From Bifidobacterium breve (lineage in GTDB: Bacteria; Actinomycetota; Acidimicrobiia; Acidimicrobiales; Ilumatobacteraceae), in NCBI GenBank assembly GCA_945901725.1, contig CAMDLK010000001.1:1-64000 (forward strand): 64,000 nt of DNA. The letters are read 5' to 3'. Made by a program: the position numbers and the translations under genes. Numbering within the stretch: the first letter of the stretch is position 1; the number at the start of each line of letters is the position of its first letter. The notes beneath the pieces are model-generated. The model was not told the origin of the DNA and did not search any database. It was given only the letters and a program-made list of their open reading frames with translations. Of this stretch, positions 40,118 to 48,042 are shown in pieces.

Positions 40118-40921
40118 ACGGCCTATGAAATTAGGAGGACGCTTCTCTATAAACGCTGCGACGCCTTCCTTGAAATCTTTTGTACGGAAGAGCGGCAGCA
40201 ATTGAAGAAATACGTGGTGAACATTCTGTTCGAATGTCTCAGTCTCTGCGGCACGCATCATTCTCTTGATAGCACGAACTGCTAACGGAGCATTCGAAGC
40301 AATCTCCCCTGCCATGTCCATGACATGATCCATCAACTCGTCAGCTGGCACAACCTTGTTAACAAGACCCATCGCGAGACATTCATCAGCCATCAAAGTA
40401 CGACCAGTGAAAGCAATTTCGGCTGCTCGTGCATAACCAACCATTCGCGGTAGCAACCATGTGCCTCCGCTCTCCGGCAAGATTCCTCGCTTAGCAAAAC
40501 CTGGAGCCATCTTTGCGGTATCGGCTGCTATGCGAATATCGCAACCGAGCGCGATATCGAGTCCGTAGCCGGCTGCCCCGCCGTTCAATGCACAGATAAC
40601 AGGGGTGTCAATGCCATGCAGAACAATCGGCGGAGCTTCACGAAGATCGAATTCGGCCATATTGGCGCCTGTGTCGTCCAAGACTCCGAGAGATTCCGTC
40701 TTACCTGCTTGCGACCCAAGATCAAGGCCTGCACAGAAGGCGCGCCCTGCGCCTGTGAGCACGATGCAGCGAACATCAGGGTTGCGGTCTGCTTCAAGAA
40801 GCTTCTTCGAAAGCAAATCAAGCATGACACCAGAAATGGTGTTCATCCGCCCTGGCGCATTCAACGTAATTGTTGCGATTCGATCGGATATCTCTAGTAG
40901 GACTTCATCTTCTTTGCTCAT
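40115..40921 (-). CDS. Enoyl-CoA hydratase/isomerase family protein
   Basis: A 268-aa crotonase-fold protein. RAFCAGLDLGSQAGKTESLG near residue 65 and CALNGGAAGYGLDIALGCDI near 108 form the two oxyanion elements. AKRGILPESGGTWLLPRMVG near 143 carries a Glu in the usual catalytic area. The C-terminal FRTKDFKEGVAAFIEKRPPNF is the family end motif. The substrate is not determined; it is a clear paralogue of 2487-3269. Own promoter: TATCTT 7 bases before the ATG. Divergent from a histidine phosphatase with only 19 bp between starts. Confidence 0.9.
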   Translation of the reverse strand: MSKEDEVLLEISDRIATITLNAPGRMNTISGVMLDLLSKKLLEADRNPDVRCIVLTGAGRAFCAGLDLGSQAGKTESLGVLDDTGANMAEFDLREAPPIVLHGIDTPVICALNGGAAGYGLDIALGCDIRIAADTAKMAPGFAKRGILPESGGTWLLPRMVGYARAAEIAFTGRTLMADECLAMGLVNKVVPADELMDHVMDMAGEIASNAPLAVRAIKRMMRAAETETFEQNVHHVFLQLLPLFRTKDFKEGVAAFIEKRPPNFIGR

Positions 40922-40928
40922 ACCAATA

Positions 40929-40934
40929 AAGATA
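40929..40934 (-). promoter_or_regulatory. -10 box, enoyl-CoA hydratase 40115
   Basis: TATCTT on the minus strand is 7 bases before ATG 40921. Confidence 0.45.
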
Positions 40935-40940
40935 ACAACT

Positions 40941-41627
40941 ATGGAATCTCAGAAATCAGTTGGGTCTACAGACTCAACAAGTGTCCCCCAGCCCACGCTC
41001 GATGGTTCAATAGGTGATGGGTGCAGAGTTTTACTCATTCGTCATGGCAGATCCGCTGACATAGTGCCGGGTTCTGCTGAAAGTGCTGACCCACCATTAC
41101 ATGAAATAGGTCAGATGCAAGCTGTTGCTGTCGGCTCACGTCTTTCAAGTGCACGTATAGACGCTGTGTACTCGAGTCATTTATTACGAGCCCTTCATAC
41201 AGCAGAGGCCATTGCTTCTCATCACGACATAGAAGTTGGAGTCTTTGAAGATCTTGAAGAAGTTCGGCTTGGCGACTGGAGCAATGGAGAATTTAGACGG
41301 CGTGCCGCAACCGGTGATCCCGAATATGTCGAATGGGTGAAGAGTGGGACATGGGATGGGATCCCAAACGCAGAGGGCGATCAGAACTTTCGCTCTAGGG
41401 TCTCGAATCGTATCAACTCCTTAGCTGCGCAACATGATGGCGGGTGCATAGCTGTTGTATGTCACGGCGGCGTCATCAATGCGTATGTGGCTGAAATGCT
41501 CGGCACACAACGTTCATTATGGATGATGGTGGAAAACACAAGTATCACTACCATCAAACTAAGTGAGACACCTAGCGTGTTGACACTGAACGACTGCAGC
41601 CATCTATACGACTTGCTTCTGAAATAG
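40941..41627 (+). CDS. Histidine phosphatase family protein
   Basis: 228 aa from ATG 40941; the track's start lies within the divergent gene. A 30-residue polar leader precedes CRVLLIRHGRSADIVPG with the phospho-His. YSSHLLRALHTAEAIASHHD near 75 and EEVRLGDWSNGEFRRR near 108 follow, and VVCHGGVINAYVAEML near 172 holds the second His. This is a phosphoglycerate-mutase-like phosphatase of unknown substrate. The -10 region is poor: only AAAGAT at the correct distance. It faces the crotonase gene. Confidence 0.84.
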   Translation: MESQKSVGSTDSTSVPQPTLDGSIGDGCRVLLIRHGRSADIVPGSAESADPPLHEIGQMQAVAVGSRLSSARIDAVYSSHLLRALHTAEAIASHHDIEVGVFEDLEEVRLGDWSNGEFRRRAATGDPEYVEWVKSGTWDGIPNAEGDQNFRSRVSNRINSLAAQHDGGCIAVVCHGGVINAYVAEMLGTQRSLWMMVENTSITTIKLSETPSVLTLNDCSHLYDLLLK

Positions 41628-41637
41628 ATACTCGCTT

Positions 41638-42507
41638 CTAAATTGCACGTGTTGGAGTCACAGCAAGATTGCACACTGCAAACCACAAGGCTGTAGCGCC
41701 AACAATGTGAACCGCCACAAGCGCAACTGGGACGCCCGTGAAATATTGGGCATACCCGATTGCGCCTTGGAACACTGCGGCGAAAAGTAGTGCCTGGATG
41801 GCATCGATGGTGTTGTCATCACTGTGCAGTTGTTTGGCACGAACAGCCAGAAAAATGATGAGGGCAATAGTGAGGAGAACGCTCACGCTGTGCACACGAG
41901 CAACACTCGTCATTGCAAAACCTAGGCGTACCGCGTTCTCATCTCCCGCATGTGGGCCGGACGCTGTCACCACAGTGCCAGTCACGAGAGCTAGTGAACT
42001 GCTGCCTACTACTAATCGAATAGCTGTAACAATGCGTCGAGGCCCTGAGCGAAAATAAGTGTCCGGCTCTCCACCCGAACGACGGAAAAGAATGAAGGCG
42101 TTAGCGACCAGCACGAGAGATACCAAAAAGTGCGCCATGTTTGCGTATGGATTCAGTCCGGTTAGAACCACAATTCCGCCAATAACGATTTGAGCTAAGA
42201 CGCCGACTACCAATCCCCACGCAAGAAGAATCAGGTCCTTTCTCTTCGGTGTCCGGAAGTATGCAAGCAAAACCGCGGCAATAACACTGAATGACACAAC
42301 ACCGGTAAAAAGGCGGTTCGCTTGCTCAATCAGGGTGTGGCCGGTTGAGACATCGACGAATTTGGTTGAGTTACAACGAGGCCAATCCGCGCAACCTAGC
42401 CCTGAACCCGTTAAACGCACCAAAGCTCCAGTAAAGATAATGACCGATAGTGACCCTAGGGCCGTACCAAGAACAACTCGGAACGTCTTGTGAGAAACGG
42501 TAAACAC
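41638..42507 (-). CDS. ctaA: Haem A synthase (Cox15/CtaA family)
   Basis: 289 aa from GTG 42507 (VFTVSHKTFRVVLGTALG). The tracked start 42591 adds 28 polar residues and would overlap the divergent gene; TACAGT lies exactly 7 bases before GTG 42507. About eight membrane segments are predicted. LVRLTGSGLGCADWPRCN near residue 30 has the Cys pair typical of actinobacterial CtaA, HTLIEQANRLFTGVVSFSV near 57 and NMAHFLVSLVLVANAF near 118 hold haem-ligand His, and RVHSVSVLLTIALIIFL near 195 and AVHIVGATALWFAV near 267 hold the others. It oxidises haem O to haem A for aa3 oxidase. Confidence 0.9.
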   Translation of the reverse strand: MFTVSHKTFRVVLGTALGSLSVIIFTGALVRLTGSGLGCADWPRCNSTKFVDVSTGHTLIEQANRLFTGVVSFSVIAAVLLAYFRTPKRKDLILLAWGLVVGVLAQIVIGGIVVLTGLNPYANMAHFLVSLVLVANAFILFRRSGGEPDTYFRSGPRRIVTAIRLVVGSSSLALVTGTVVTASGPHAGDENAVRLGFAMTSVARVHSVSVLLTIALIIFLAVRAKQLHSDDNTIDAIQALLFAAVFQGAIGYAQYFTGVPVALVAVHIVGATALWFAVCNLAVTPTRAI

Positions 42508-42514
42508 GGTCTCT

Positions 42515-42520
42515 ACTGTA
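42515..42520 (-). promoter_or_regulatory. -10 box, ctaA
   Basis: TACAGT on the minus strand is 7 bases before GTG 42507. Confidence 0.45.
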
Positions 42521-42570
42521 CGACAGCAATCTCGCTGGACTCCGTCTAGCGTTGGCGGTTCAATAGTGGC

Positions 42571-42576
42571 TACGGT
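42571..42576 (+). promoter_or_regulatory. -10 box, 42584 gene
   Basis: TACGGT is 7 bases before ATG 42584. Confidence 0.5.
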
Positions 42577-42583
42577 CACAGTC

Positions 42584-43696
42584 ATGATCACTTCCTTTGA
42601 CGACTACCCGATTCATCAAACGTCTGAACCAATCGCTCACACCGAATCCGGAGACCCAGGCGCCTATGACCGCTACTTCTTCAATGGATACTCCCGTGAT
42701 GGAAAACTATTCTTTGCAGCTGCCATGGGTTTGTACCCCAACCGTCACGTCATTGATGCATCGTTCAGTGTTGTGCGAAATGGAGAACAAATAAACGTTC
42801 ATGCTTCCGGTCGCGCACCAGTCGACCGCATGGAATGCAATGTTGTCGGGCCAATCAAAGTTGATGTTGTTGTGCCAATGAAGAAACATCGCATAACAGT
42901 TGATGCCCCAGAACACGCAATACGTGCCGACATCACATTCGAGGCGTCATCCTTGCCCTATGAAGAGCCGCCATTCCTAGTTCGCGCAGGAAATAGGAAA
43001 GTAATGAGTTACACGCGCTTAACACAATTGGGAACATGGACTGGTTGGATAGAAGTTGACGGTATTCGAACTGACTTAGTGGATGGAGACGTTGTCGGTT
43101 CACGCGACAGATCATGGGGCGTGCGTGGTGTTGGTGAACGAATTCAACTTGGAGCGCCGCTAGATTCGCCTCCACAGTTCTATTGGTTGTGGGCTCCAGT
43201 CTGGTTCGACGGTTTCGGCACAGTCTTTGATGTCAATGAGTTTGCCGATGGGCAACGTTGGCACGAATCTGGAGCAATGCTCATCGGTGGAGACACCATT
43301 AAACATGCACACTCCGTTTCGTACGAATATTCCTGGGAACACGGCACGAGACGAGCAGAAAAATTTGGACTCACGTACGAGTTCGCTAAAGATTCTGCAG
43401 AACTAACCTTTACTCCCCTTGTGCATTTTCAAATGAACGGACTCGGCTATCTGCACCCCGAATGGAATCACGGAAACTGGAAGGGTGAATCTGTCACCGG
43501 CGGAGATCGATTCATAGTTCCTGTAGTTGACCCATTGCAAATGCATAATCTGCACACACAGACCCTGAGTTCAGTTACGTGCACGCTCTCAGATGGAACC
43601 GTTCACAACGGAATAGGAATACTCGAGACTTTGGTGCTCGGCGCGCACGAACCGTCTGGGTTCGTAGGAATCAACGACGGGTATTCGAAGCACTAG
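42584..43696 (+). CDS. AttH/CrtC-like lipocalin-fold hypothetical protein
   Basis: 370 aa from ATG 42584 (MITSFDDYPIHQTSEP), set by the TACGGT box; the tracked GTG 42566 is upstream of it. A largely beta protein with Trp-rich segments: YDRYFFNGYSRDGKLFFAAA near 28, TWTGWIEVDG near 145, DGDVVGSRDRSWGVRGVGER near 166, and WLWAPVWFDGFGTVFDVNEF near 198. The GxRDxSWGxR element and the two beta halves recall the DUF7064/7065 AttH-like lipocalin proteins, some related to carotenoid hydratases. No catalytic role is shown. Its stop interlocks with the SDR gene. Confidence 0.6.
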   Translation: MITSFDDYPIHQTSEPIAHTESGDPGAYDRYFFNGYSRDGKLFFAAAMGLYPNRHVIDASFSVVRNGEQINVHASGRAPVDRMECNVVGPIKVDVVVPMKKHRITVDAPEHAIRADITFEASSLPYEEPPFLVRAGNRKVMSYTRLTQLGTWTGWIEVDGIRTDLVDGDVVGSRDRSWGVRGVGERIQLGAPLDSPPQFYWLWAPVWFDGFGTVFDVNEFADGQRWHESGAMLIGGDTIKHAHSVSYEYSWEHGTRRAEKFGLTYEFAKDSAELTFTPLVHFQMNGLGYLHPEWNHGNWKGESVTGGDRFIVPVVDPLQMHNLHTQTLSSVTCTLSDGTVHNGIGILETLVLGAHEPSGFVGINDGYSKH

Positions 43697-44484
43697 CCAT
43701 GTTTGACGGACATTCCGCCATCTACTACGACCGATGAACCGTTCACGAACGAAGAAGCCGGCAAACACAAACTAAGAGTCATGTGTGCCACTTCTTCTGG
43801 CATCCCGTATCTACGAAGCGGAACTTTTCGCTTCGCATACTTTTCCTTTGCTTCGTCGTTTATTCCGGCTGTCATCCCTGTCTCTATAGGACCAGGGCAC
43901 ACCGCATTAACGGTTATGTTGTGCCGACCAAGCTCCACAGCGAAACTTTTGGTCAAACCAATCACTGCATGCTTAGAAGCCGTATAGGCCGATAGCCCAC
44001 CCGTTGCAACAATGGCTTCAGTGGAGGCGATGTTCACAATTCGTCCGCCCGTAGGAGCCTTCATTAAGTGCGGAAGACACGCCCTAATCATGTGAGCATG
44101 CGCACTGACGTTGATGGCCAATGTCTGATCCCAGTTACTCGCAAACAAGTCATCCTCCGAGAAGACAGAAGACACAAGACTCACGCCGGCGTTGTTGACA
44201 AGAATGTCTATCCCGCCCCATGTATCAACAATTGCGCGAACGATCTCTAGTCGATCAGAAGCCAGAGAAACATCTCCGTTTGCACCAAGTGCAACACCAT
44301 GTCCATGTGCAGACTCGATTTCATCGACGACCTGCTGAACCGTCGCCGGATGTCGATCGGCCACGAGTACTCGGGCTCCCTCGTCGGCAAAAAGATGCGC
44401 CGTTGCTCGCCCCATTCCGCTGCCCGCGCCCGTTACCACGACCCTTGCGCCTTTGACACTCCTCGACAATGTGCTCAATCTCAT
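43693..44484 (-). CDS. Short-chain dehydrogenase/reductase
   Basis: A 263-aa classical SDR. The cofactor motif VVVTGAGSGMGRATAHLF is near residue 15. ADRHP after beta2 has an Asp favouring NAD(H). ILVNNAGVSLVSSV is near 93. Catalytic Ser, Tyr and Lys lie in VNIASTEAIVATGGLSAYTASKHA (read in parts: NIAST and YTASK) near 147-165. NAVCPGPIETGMTAG and FVNGSSVVVDGGMSV complete the fold. Substrate unknown. AGGGGAG about 5 bases before ATG 44484 is a Shine-Dalgarno, and a 14-bp palindrome lies just upstream. Confidence 0.9.
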   Translation of the reverse strand: MRLSTLSRSVKGARVVVTGAGSGMGRATAHLFADEGARVLVADRHPATVQQVVDEIESAHGHGVALGANGDVSLASDRLEIVRAIVDTWGGIDILVNNAGVSLVSSVFSEDDLFASNWDQTLAINVSAHAHMIRACLPHLMKAPTGGRIVNIASTEAIVATGGLSAYTASKHAVIGLTKSFAVELGRHNITVNAVCPGPIETGMTAGINDEAKEKYAKRKVPLRRYGMPEEVAHMTLSLCLPASSFVNGSSVVVDGGMSVKHG

Positions 44485-44498
44485 AAAACTCCCCTGTC

Positions 44499-44512
44499 GC
44501 GCCTAGAGGCGC
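44499..44512. promoter_or_regulatory. Palindrome upstream of the SDR gene
   Basis: GCGCCTAGAGGCGC: perfect 6-bp arms around AG, 15-28 bp before the SDR start. It could be an operator or a 5'-UTR hairpin, as this gene has a Shine-Dalgarno and so a leader. Confidence 0.4.
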
Positions 44513-44547
44513 CAAAACCCATGCTCTCACAGGAAAACATGAAAATC

Positions 44548-44566
44548 GGGCCTCATTTGCCCTTTT
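44548..44566 (+). terminator. Weak intrinsic terminator-like hairpin upstream of M23 gene
   Basis: GGGC-CTCATTT-GCCC followed by TTTT on the plus strand, in the 220-bp gap 44485-44704. No gene on the plus strand ends here, so it would act inside a leader or be chance. The same gap also holds GATCC/GGATC arms near 44675-44695. Confidence 0.3.
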
Positions 44567-44704
44567 CGCTCCCATCACTCCGTGTGATTGCTTCATCACA
44601 ATAACCACGCTCAGTGGTGGTCTAAACATTTTGTGTGAGAAATCTCTCAAGTTCTGCTCAAACCTGCCGATCCCTATTGCGGATCAAAAACAGGGAGCAG
44701 ACAC

Positions 44705-46114
44705 ATGTCTCACAACCACACACATTTCGCACGTCGCATCATCATCGCAACAGCAGTTGTCTCGATGGGTCTCGTAATCGCACCATCAGGCGCCAGCGCA
44801 TCAACTGGAGTCATTGCTGCATCTTCTACTTCAGCAAATACAGCTCCTGGTCAGCCTGCATTTGGCGACAAGGGACCACATGTAGTCGCAGTTCAGACAG
44901 CAATCATGCGCAATGGCTTCACATTGAAGGGCGGAGCAACTGGGGTTTTCAATAAGTCGACACAACGCGCTCTCAAATCATTTCAGAAAGTGGTTGGTAT
45001 CAAAGTCACTGGCGTCGTTGACACTGCTACAGCCAAAGTCTTGAAGGTCGCTGCGGCTTCCACAACAACAGTTCAGGCGACTACAACAACAGTTCAGGCC
45101 ACAACCACGACCGTTGCTCCTACTACAACCACTACTCCAGCTGTTGCGTACCCCCTCACAACTTCAACTCTTCCAGTTCGTGGAGCCAAAGGTGATGCAG
45201 TTGTTGCACTTCAAAAGGCACTCAAGGCTGCTGGTCTTGAAGTTAAGGGCGGCATCGATGGTGCGTTCGGTTCAGGCACAACTTCGACAATCGTTTCATT
45301 TCAAACATCAAAGGGTTTAACTGCAACCGGAGTTCTTGACATTCCTACTGCAGTCGCTCTCGCATTGATCGCACCCGTTGCTGCGCCAGCACCCGCACCA
45401 GCACCAGCTGCTGTGAGTATTGCAAGTACACCTACCCTTCTTGATTCTTCCGCACTCCCAGCTCGCGGAAATCGTGGAGACGCTGTTCGTACATTGCAGA
45501 AGGCATTGATCAACGCTGGTATTGAAGTCAAAGGTGGCGCTGATGGAGTTTTCGGTGGAGCAACGTTTGTTGCACTTCAGAAGTTCCAAACTGCTAACGC
45601 TCTCTCTGTGACAGGAACGCTGACAACACAAACAGCTGTAAAGCTCGGTCTCGTAGCAGCTCCTGCCGTAGCAATCTCAGTGTTCCCGGTACAAGGTCTT
45701 TGTAGCTATGAGAACACATGGCATGCACCACGTGGAAATGGTCGCAAACACTTGGGTGTTGACATCATCGCAAAAGAAGGAAAACTTCTCTATGCAGTTG
45801 CAGACGGAACAATCACCAAGCTCTACACCGAAGCGTCAGACAAACTTGCCGGTAATGGTGTTCGTCTTACTATGGCTGATGGAACTTACTTCTTCTACGG
45901 TCACATGCAGAAGATCGCCGATGGAATGACAATTGGTACCAAGGTGAAAGCAGGACAAGTTGTTGGTTACCTCGGAAAAACTGGAGGAACAACAACTCCA
46001 CACCTTCACCTTGAAGTTCATCCGTTGGGTGGCGAAGCCATCGACCCGACTCCAATTGTTGCTGCAGTCGATGCATGCAGCGTGACAACACCACTGCCAA
46101 TTCCTGCCGCGTAA
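44705..46114 (+). CDS. Secreted peptidoglycan-binding M23 endopeptidase
   Basis: 469 aa. A signal peptide (IIIATAVVSMGLVIAPSGASA) is followed by three PG_binding_1 repeats, each with GDKGPHVVAVQTAI-, GAKGDAVVALQKAL- or GNRGDAVRTLQKAL-like starts, at about 55-115, 160-220 and 255-320. A Thr/Ala/Pro-rich linker separates the first two. The C-terminal M23 domain has KHLGVDIIAKEG near 347 (H-x3-D zinc ligands), FFYGHMQKIADGM, and TPHLHLEVHPLGG near 432 (H-x-H). Such enzymes cut peptide cross-links of the wall for growth or separation. A GGGAG Shine-Dalgarno precedes ATG. Confidence 0.92.
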   Translation: MSHNHTHFARRIIIATAVVSMGLVIAPSGASASTGVIAASSTSANTAPGQPAFGDKGPHVVAVQTAIMRNGFTLKGGATGVFNKSTQRALKSFQKVVGIKVTGVVDTATAKVLKVAAASTTTVQATTTTVQATTTTVAPTTTTTPAVAYPLTTSTLPVRGAKGDAVVALQKALKAAGLEVKGGIDGAFGSGTTSTIVSFQTSKGLTATGVLDIPTAVALALIAPVAAPAPAPAPAAVSIASTPTLLDSSALPARGNRGDAVRTLQKALINAGIEVKGGADGVFGGATFVALQKFQTANALSVTGTLTTQTAVKLGLVAAPAVAISVFPVQGLCSYENTWHAPRGNGRKHLGVDIIAKEGKLLYAVADGTITKLYTEASDKLAGNGVRLTMADGTYFFYGHMQKIADGMTIGTKVKAGQVVGYLGKTGGTTTPHLHLEVHPLGGEAIDPTPIVAAVDACSVTTPLPIPAA

Positions 46115-46127
46115 TACAGATCGTCTT

Positions 46128-46171
46128 CGTTCTCTTTCTTGTCACACGATCCAGTGATGAGAAAGAGAACG
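46128..46171. terminator. Long bidirectional hairpin between convergent genes
   Basis: CGTTCTCTTTCT pairs perfectly with AGAAAGAGAACG, and inner TCAC/GTGA extends the stem past a 2-bp mismatch. It lies in the 71-bp gap between the M23 and methyltransferase stops. No T-tract on either strand. Confidence 0.6.
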
Positions 46172-46185
46172 TTGATATGTATTCC

Positions 46186-47280
46186 TTACGGCCGAACTTC
46201 GTAGAAGGCGTTTACAGAATGCTCCACGTCAAGTTTCTTGAACTGAGTAAACCCAGCATCACGAGCCATGGCCTCTGCCTTAACAGCTGAAAGCCCTAAA
46301 GTTCCCAGCCCTTCCCCGCCGTCTTCGGACATCGCAGAAGACATACAGCTAAGAACACTGATTCCGTAGAGCAAGGAAGCCATCGGATTCTTCGAGACGT
46401 TCAATTCAAGAGAATCATGAGCCTTGATGTCAACCAGCAACCAAGTTCCATCGTTTTTGAGGGCTTTGCGAATGGTCTTCATCATCTCGGTGGGGTGAGT
46501 CATGTCATGAATGCAGTCAAAAGTACAAACGAGGTCGTAACTGTTGTCATCTGCGATCGGCTTATCTCGAGGGTCAAAGAATGACACGTTCGAGATTTTT
46601 GCATCGACCTTGCGCTCTTCTGCGCGCTCTAAAGCAAATTTCGATATATCAAAGCCTTCAATAATGCTCTTAGGAAAGGTTGAACCCATTAGCAATGCCG
46701 CACCACCAGATCCGCATCCAATGTCCGCAACACGAGCTCCGACAGTCAACTTTTCCTGAATTCCTTCAAGTGCAGGAATTACCATCGGTATCAAGAAATT
46801 TTGGTTCCACGGCTCGAAACTACGTTCGATTCCAACAGCACCTTCTGGGCCGTGCGAGTCGTAGTCGTGCCCAACACCGGTGCGAAATGCTTCAGGCATC
46901 GCTTTCAGTGCGCCCATTGTTTGTGGAAGGCGGTGAAACATTCCCATCCCGTACGCAGGATGATTTGGCGTTGCTAACACTGCGACACCTTCTGGAGACA
47001 GATGAAAGACCGGAGGAGTCGCCGACAGATCAGCGCACGTCACGATGCGAGCTGCCACCTGGTTATGTAGCCATTCACGTACCCAACGCTCATGTAACCC
47101 GGCCTTTGCTGCCAAAGATTCAGAAGTATCCCCGTCAACCGACGTTGCCATCACCTCGTACAGACCGAGACGATCACCAAGGTGAATCATTCCCGCTGTC
47201 ACTGCACCTTCTAGTTTGCTGAAAATGCCAAATGAAAACATTTTCAGAGCATCTGCATCAAGATCACGTTGTTCTGTCAT
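46186..47280 (-). CDS. SAM-dependent methyltransferase with winged-helix N-terminus
   Basis: 364 aa. Residues about 15-110 look like a winged-helix/dimerisation domain (KLEGAVTAGMIHLGDRLGLY, HERWVREWLHNQVAARIV, FHLSPEGVAVL). The Rossmann methyltransferase has motif I ARVADIGCGSGGAALLMG near 183, DISKFALERAEER near 212 and DLVCTFDCIHDMTHPTEMM near 248. The build resembles plant-type O-methyltransferases and the bacterial Rv2258c-like family. The acceptor is unknown. The leaderless-type promoter TAGATT is 6 bases before ATG 47280. Confidence 0.85.
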   Translation of the reverse strand: MTEQRDLDADALKMFSFGIFSKLEGAVTAGMIHLGDRLGLYEVMATSVDGDTSESLAAKAGLHERWVREWLHNQVAARIVTCADLSATPPVFHLSPEGVAVLATPNHPAYGMGMFHRLPQTMGALKAMPEAFRTGVGHDYDSHGPEGAVGIERSFEPWNQNFLIPMVIPALEGIQEKLTVGARVADIGCGSGGAALLMGSTFPKSIIEGFDISKFALERAEERKVDAKISNVSFFDPRDKPIADDNSYDLVCTFDCIHDMTHPTEMMKTIRKALKNDGTWLLVDIKAHDSLELNVSKNPMASLLYGISVLSCMSSAMSEDGGEGLGTLGLSAVKAEAMARDAGFTQFKKLDVEHSVNAFYEVRP

Positions 47281-47286
47281 AACGGC

Positions 47287-47292
47287 AATCTA
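47287..47292 (-). promoter_or_regulatory. -10 box, methyltransferase
   Basis: TAGATT on the minus strand is 6 bases before ATG 47280. Confidence 0.5.
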
Positions 47293-47318
47293 CGACATAA
47301 ACCGCACCTGGTGATTAC

Positions 47319-48005
47319 TCAGTACGTGCGCAACTCTTTCGGAAGATGTTCATTTCCGGACAACTGGCTGAGCCCAAAGGTCATACCGTCACCAATCTCA
47401 AACAACTCCAAACGATTCACAGTTGCATGTCCAATAACGAGCCTCTCCCATTCCCACGGCGTGGGAGGAAAGCCAAGCATGTGGCAAATGCTTACGCTGC
47501 TAGTTCCAGCATGAGCCACGAGCAATATTCGAATATCGGGCTGGAAGGCAGAAGTCTTTTTCCAAATTGGTAATTCAGTATCAGCCCTCACAACACCGTG
47601 TTCTTCTAGAAACAGACTGACGCCCACATTGATGCGCTGCACAAAATCCGATACGGCTTCTCCGCCATCAAGCCCACCCCACCGTTCATGGGATGGTTTT
47701 GCTTTTTCAGATTTATAGGCCTCAATAGCCTTCTCTTCTGGAGTGCCGTGCCAAATGGGATTTCGAATCTCTTCTAGCCACGGAGCAATAACCATTTCCT
47801 TATTCAACGACGCAAGTATCGGAGCAGCTGTCTGCTGTGTTCGCACCAAGGGCGACACGAAGACCTCATCAAAATGTTCGTCTGCAGCCCATTTTCCCAA
47901 CAACGACGCTTGCTCGTGCCCGCGAACAGTCAAGGGCGGATTATCAACATTCAACTTGTCGCGAACCCACTCTGGTTCTGCATGGCGAACAAATACAATT
48001 TCCAT
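47319..48005 (-). CDS. Histidine phosphatase family protein
   Basis: A 228-aa phosphoglycerate-mutase-like protein. IVFVRHAEPEWVRDKLNVDN near residue 3 has the phospho-His in RHA instead of the common RHG. FVSPLVRTQQTAAPIL near 48 and ILLVAHAGTSSVSICHMLGF near 163 carry the other Arg and His. It is related to the phosphatases at 33328 and 40941, but with the RHA/AHAG variants. The substrate is unknown. TACAGT lies 7 bases before ATG 48005. Confidence 0.83.
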   Translation of the reverse strand: MEIVFVRHAEPEWVRDKLNVDNPPLTVRGHEQASLLGKWAADEHFDEVFVSPLVRTQQTAAPILASLNKEMVIAPWLEEIRNPIWHGTPEEKAIEAYKSEKAKPSHERWGGLDGGEAVSDFVQRINVGVSLFLEEHGVVRADTELPIWKKTSAFQPDIRILLVAHAGTSSVSICHMLGFPPTPWEWERLVIGHATVNRLELFEIGDGMTFGLSQLSGNEHLPKELRTY

Positions 48006-48012
48006 CTAGTGA

Positions 48013-48018
48013 ACTGTA
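48013..48018 (-). promoter_or_regulatory. -10 box, histidine phosphatase 47319
   Basis: TACAGT on the minus strand is 7 bases before ATG 48005. Confidence 0.45.
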
Positions 48019-48042
48019 GAGCGTGCCGACACGTGACGACCG

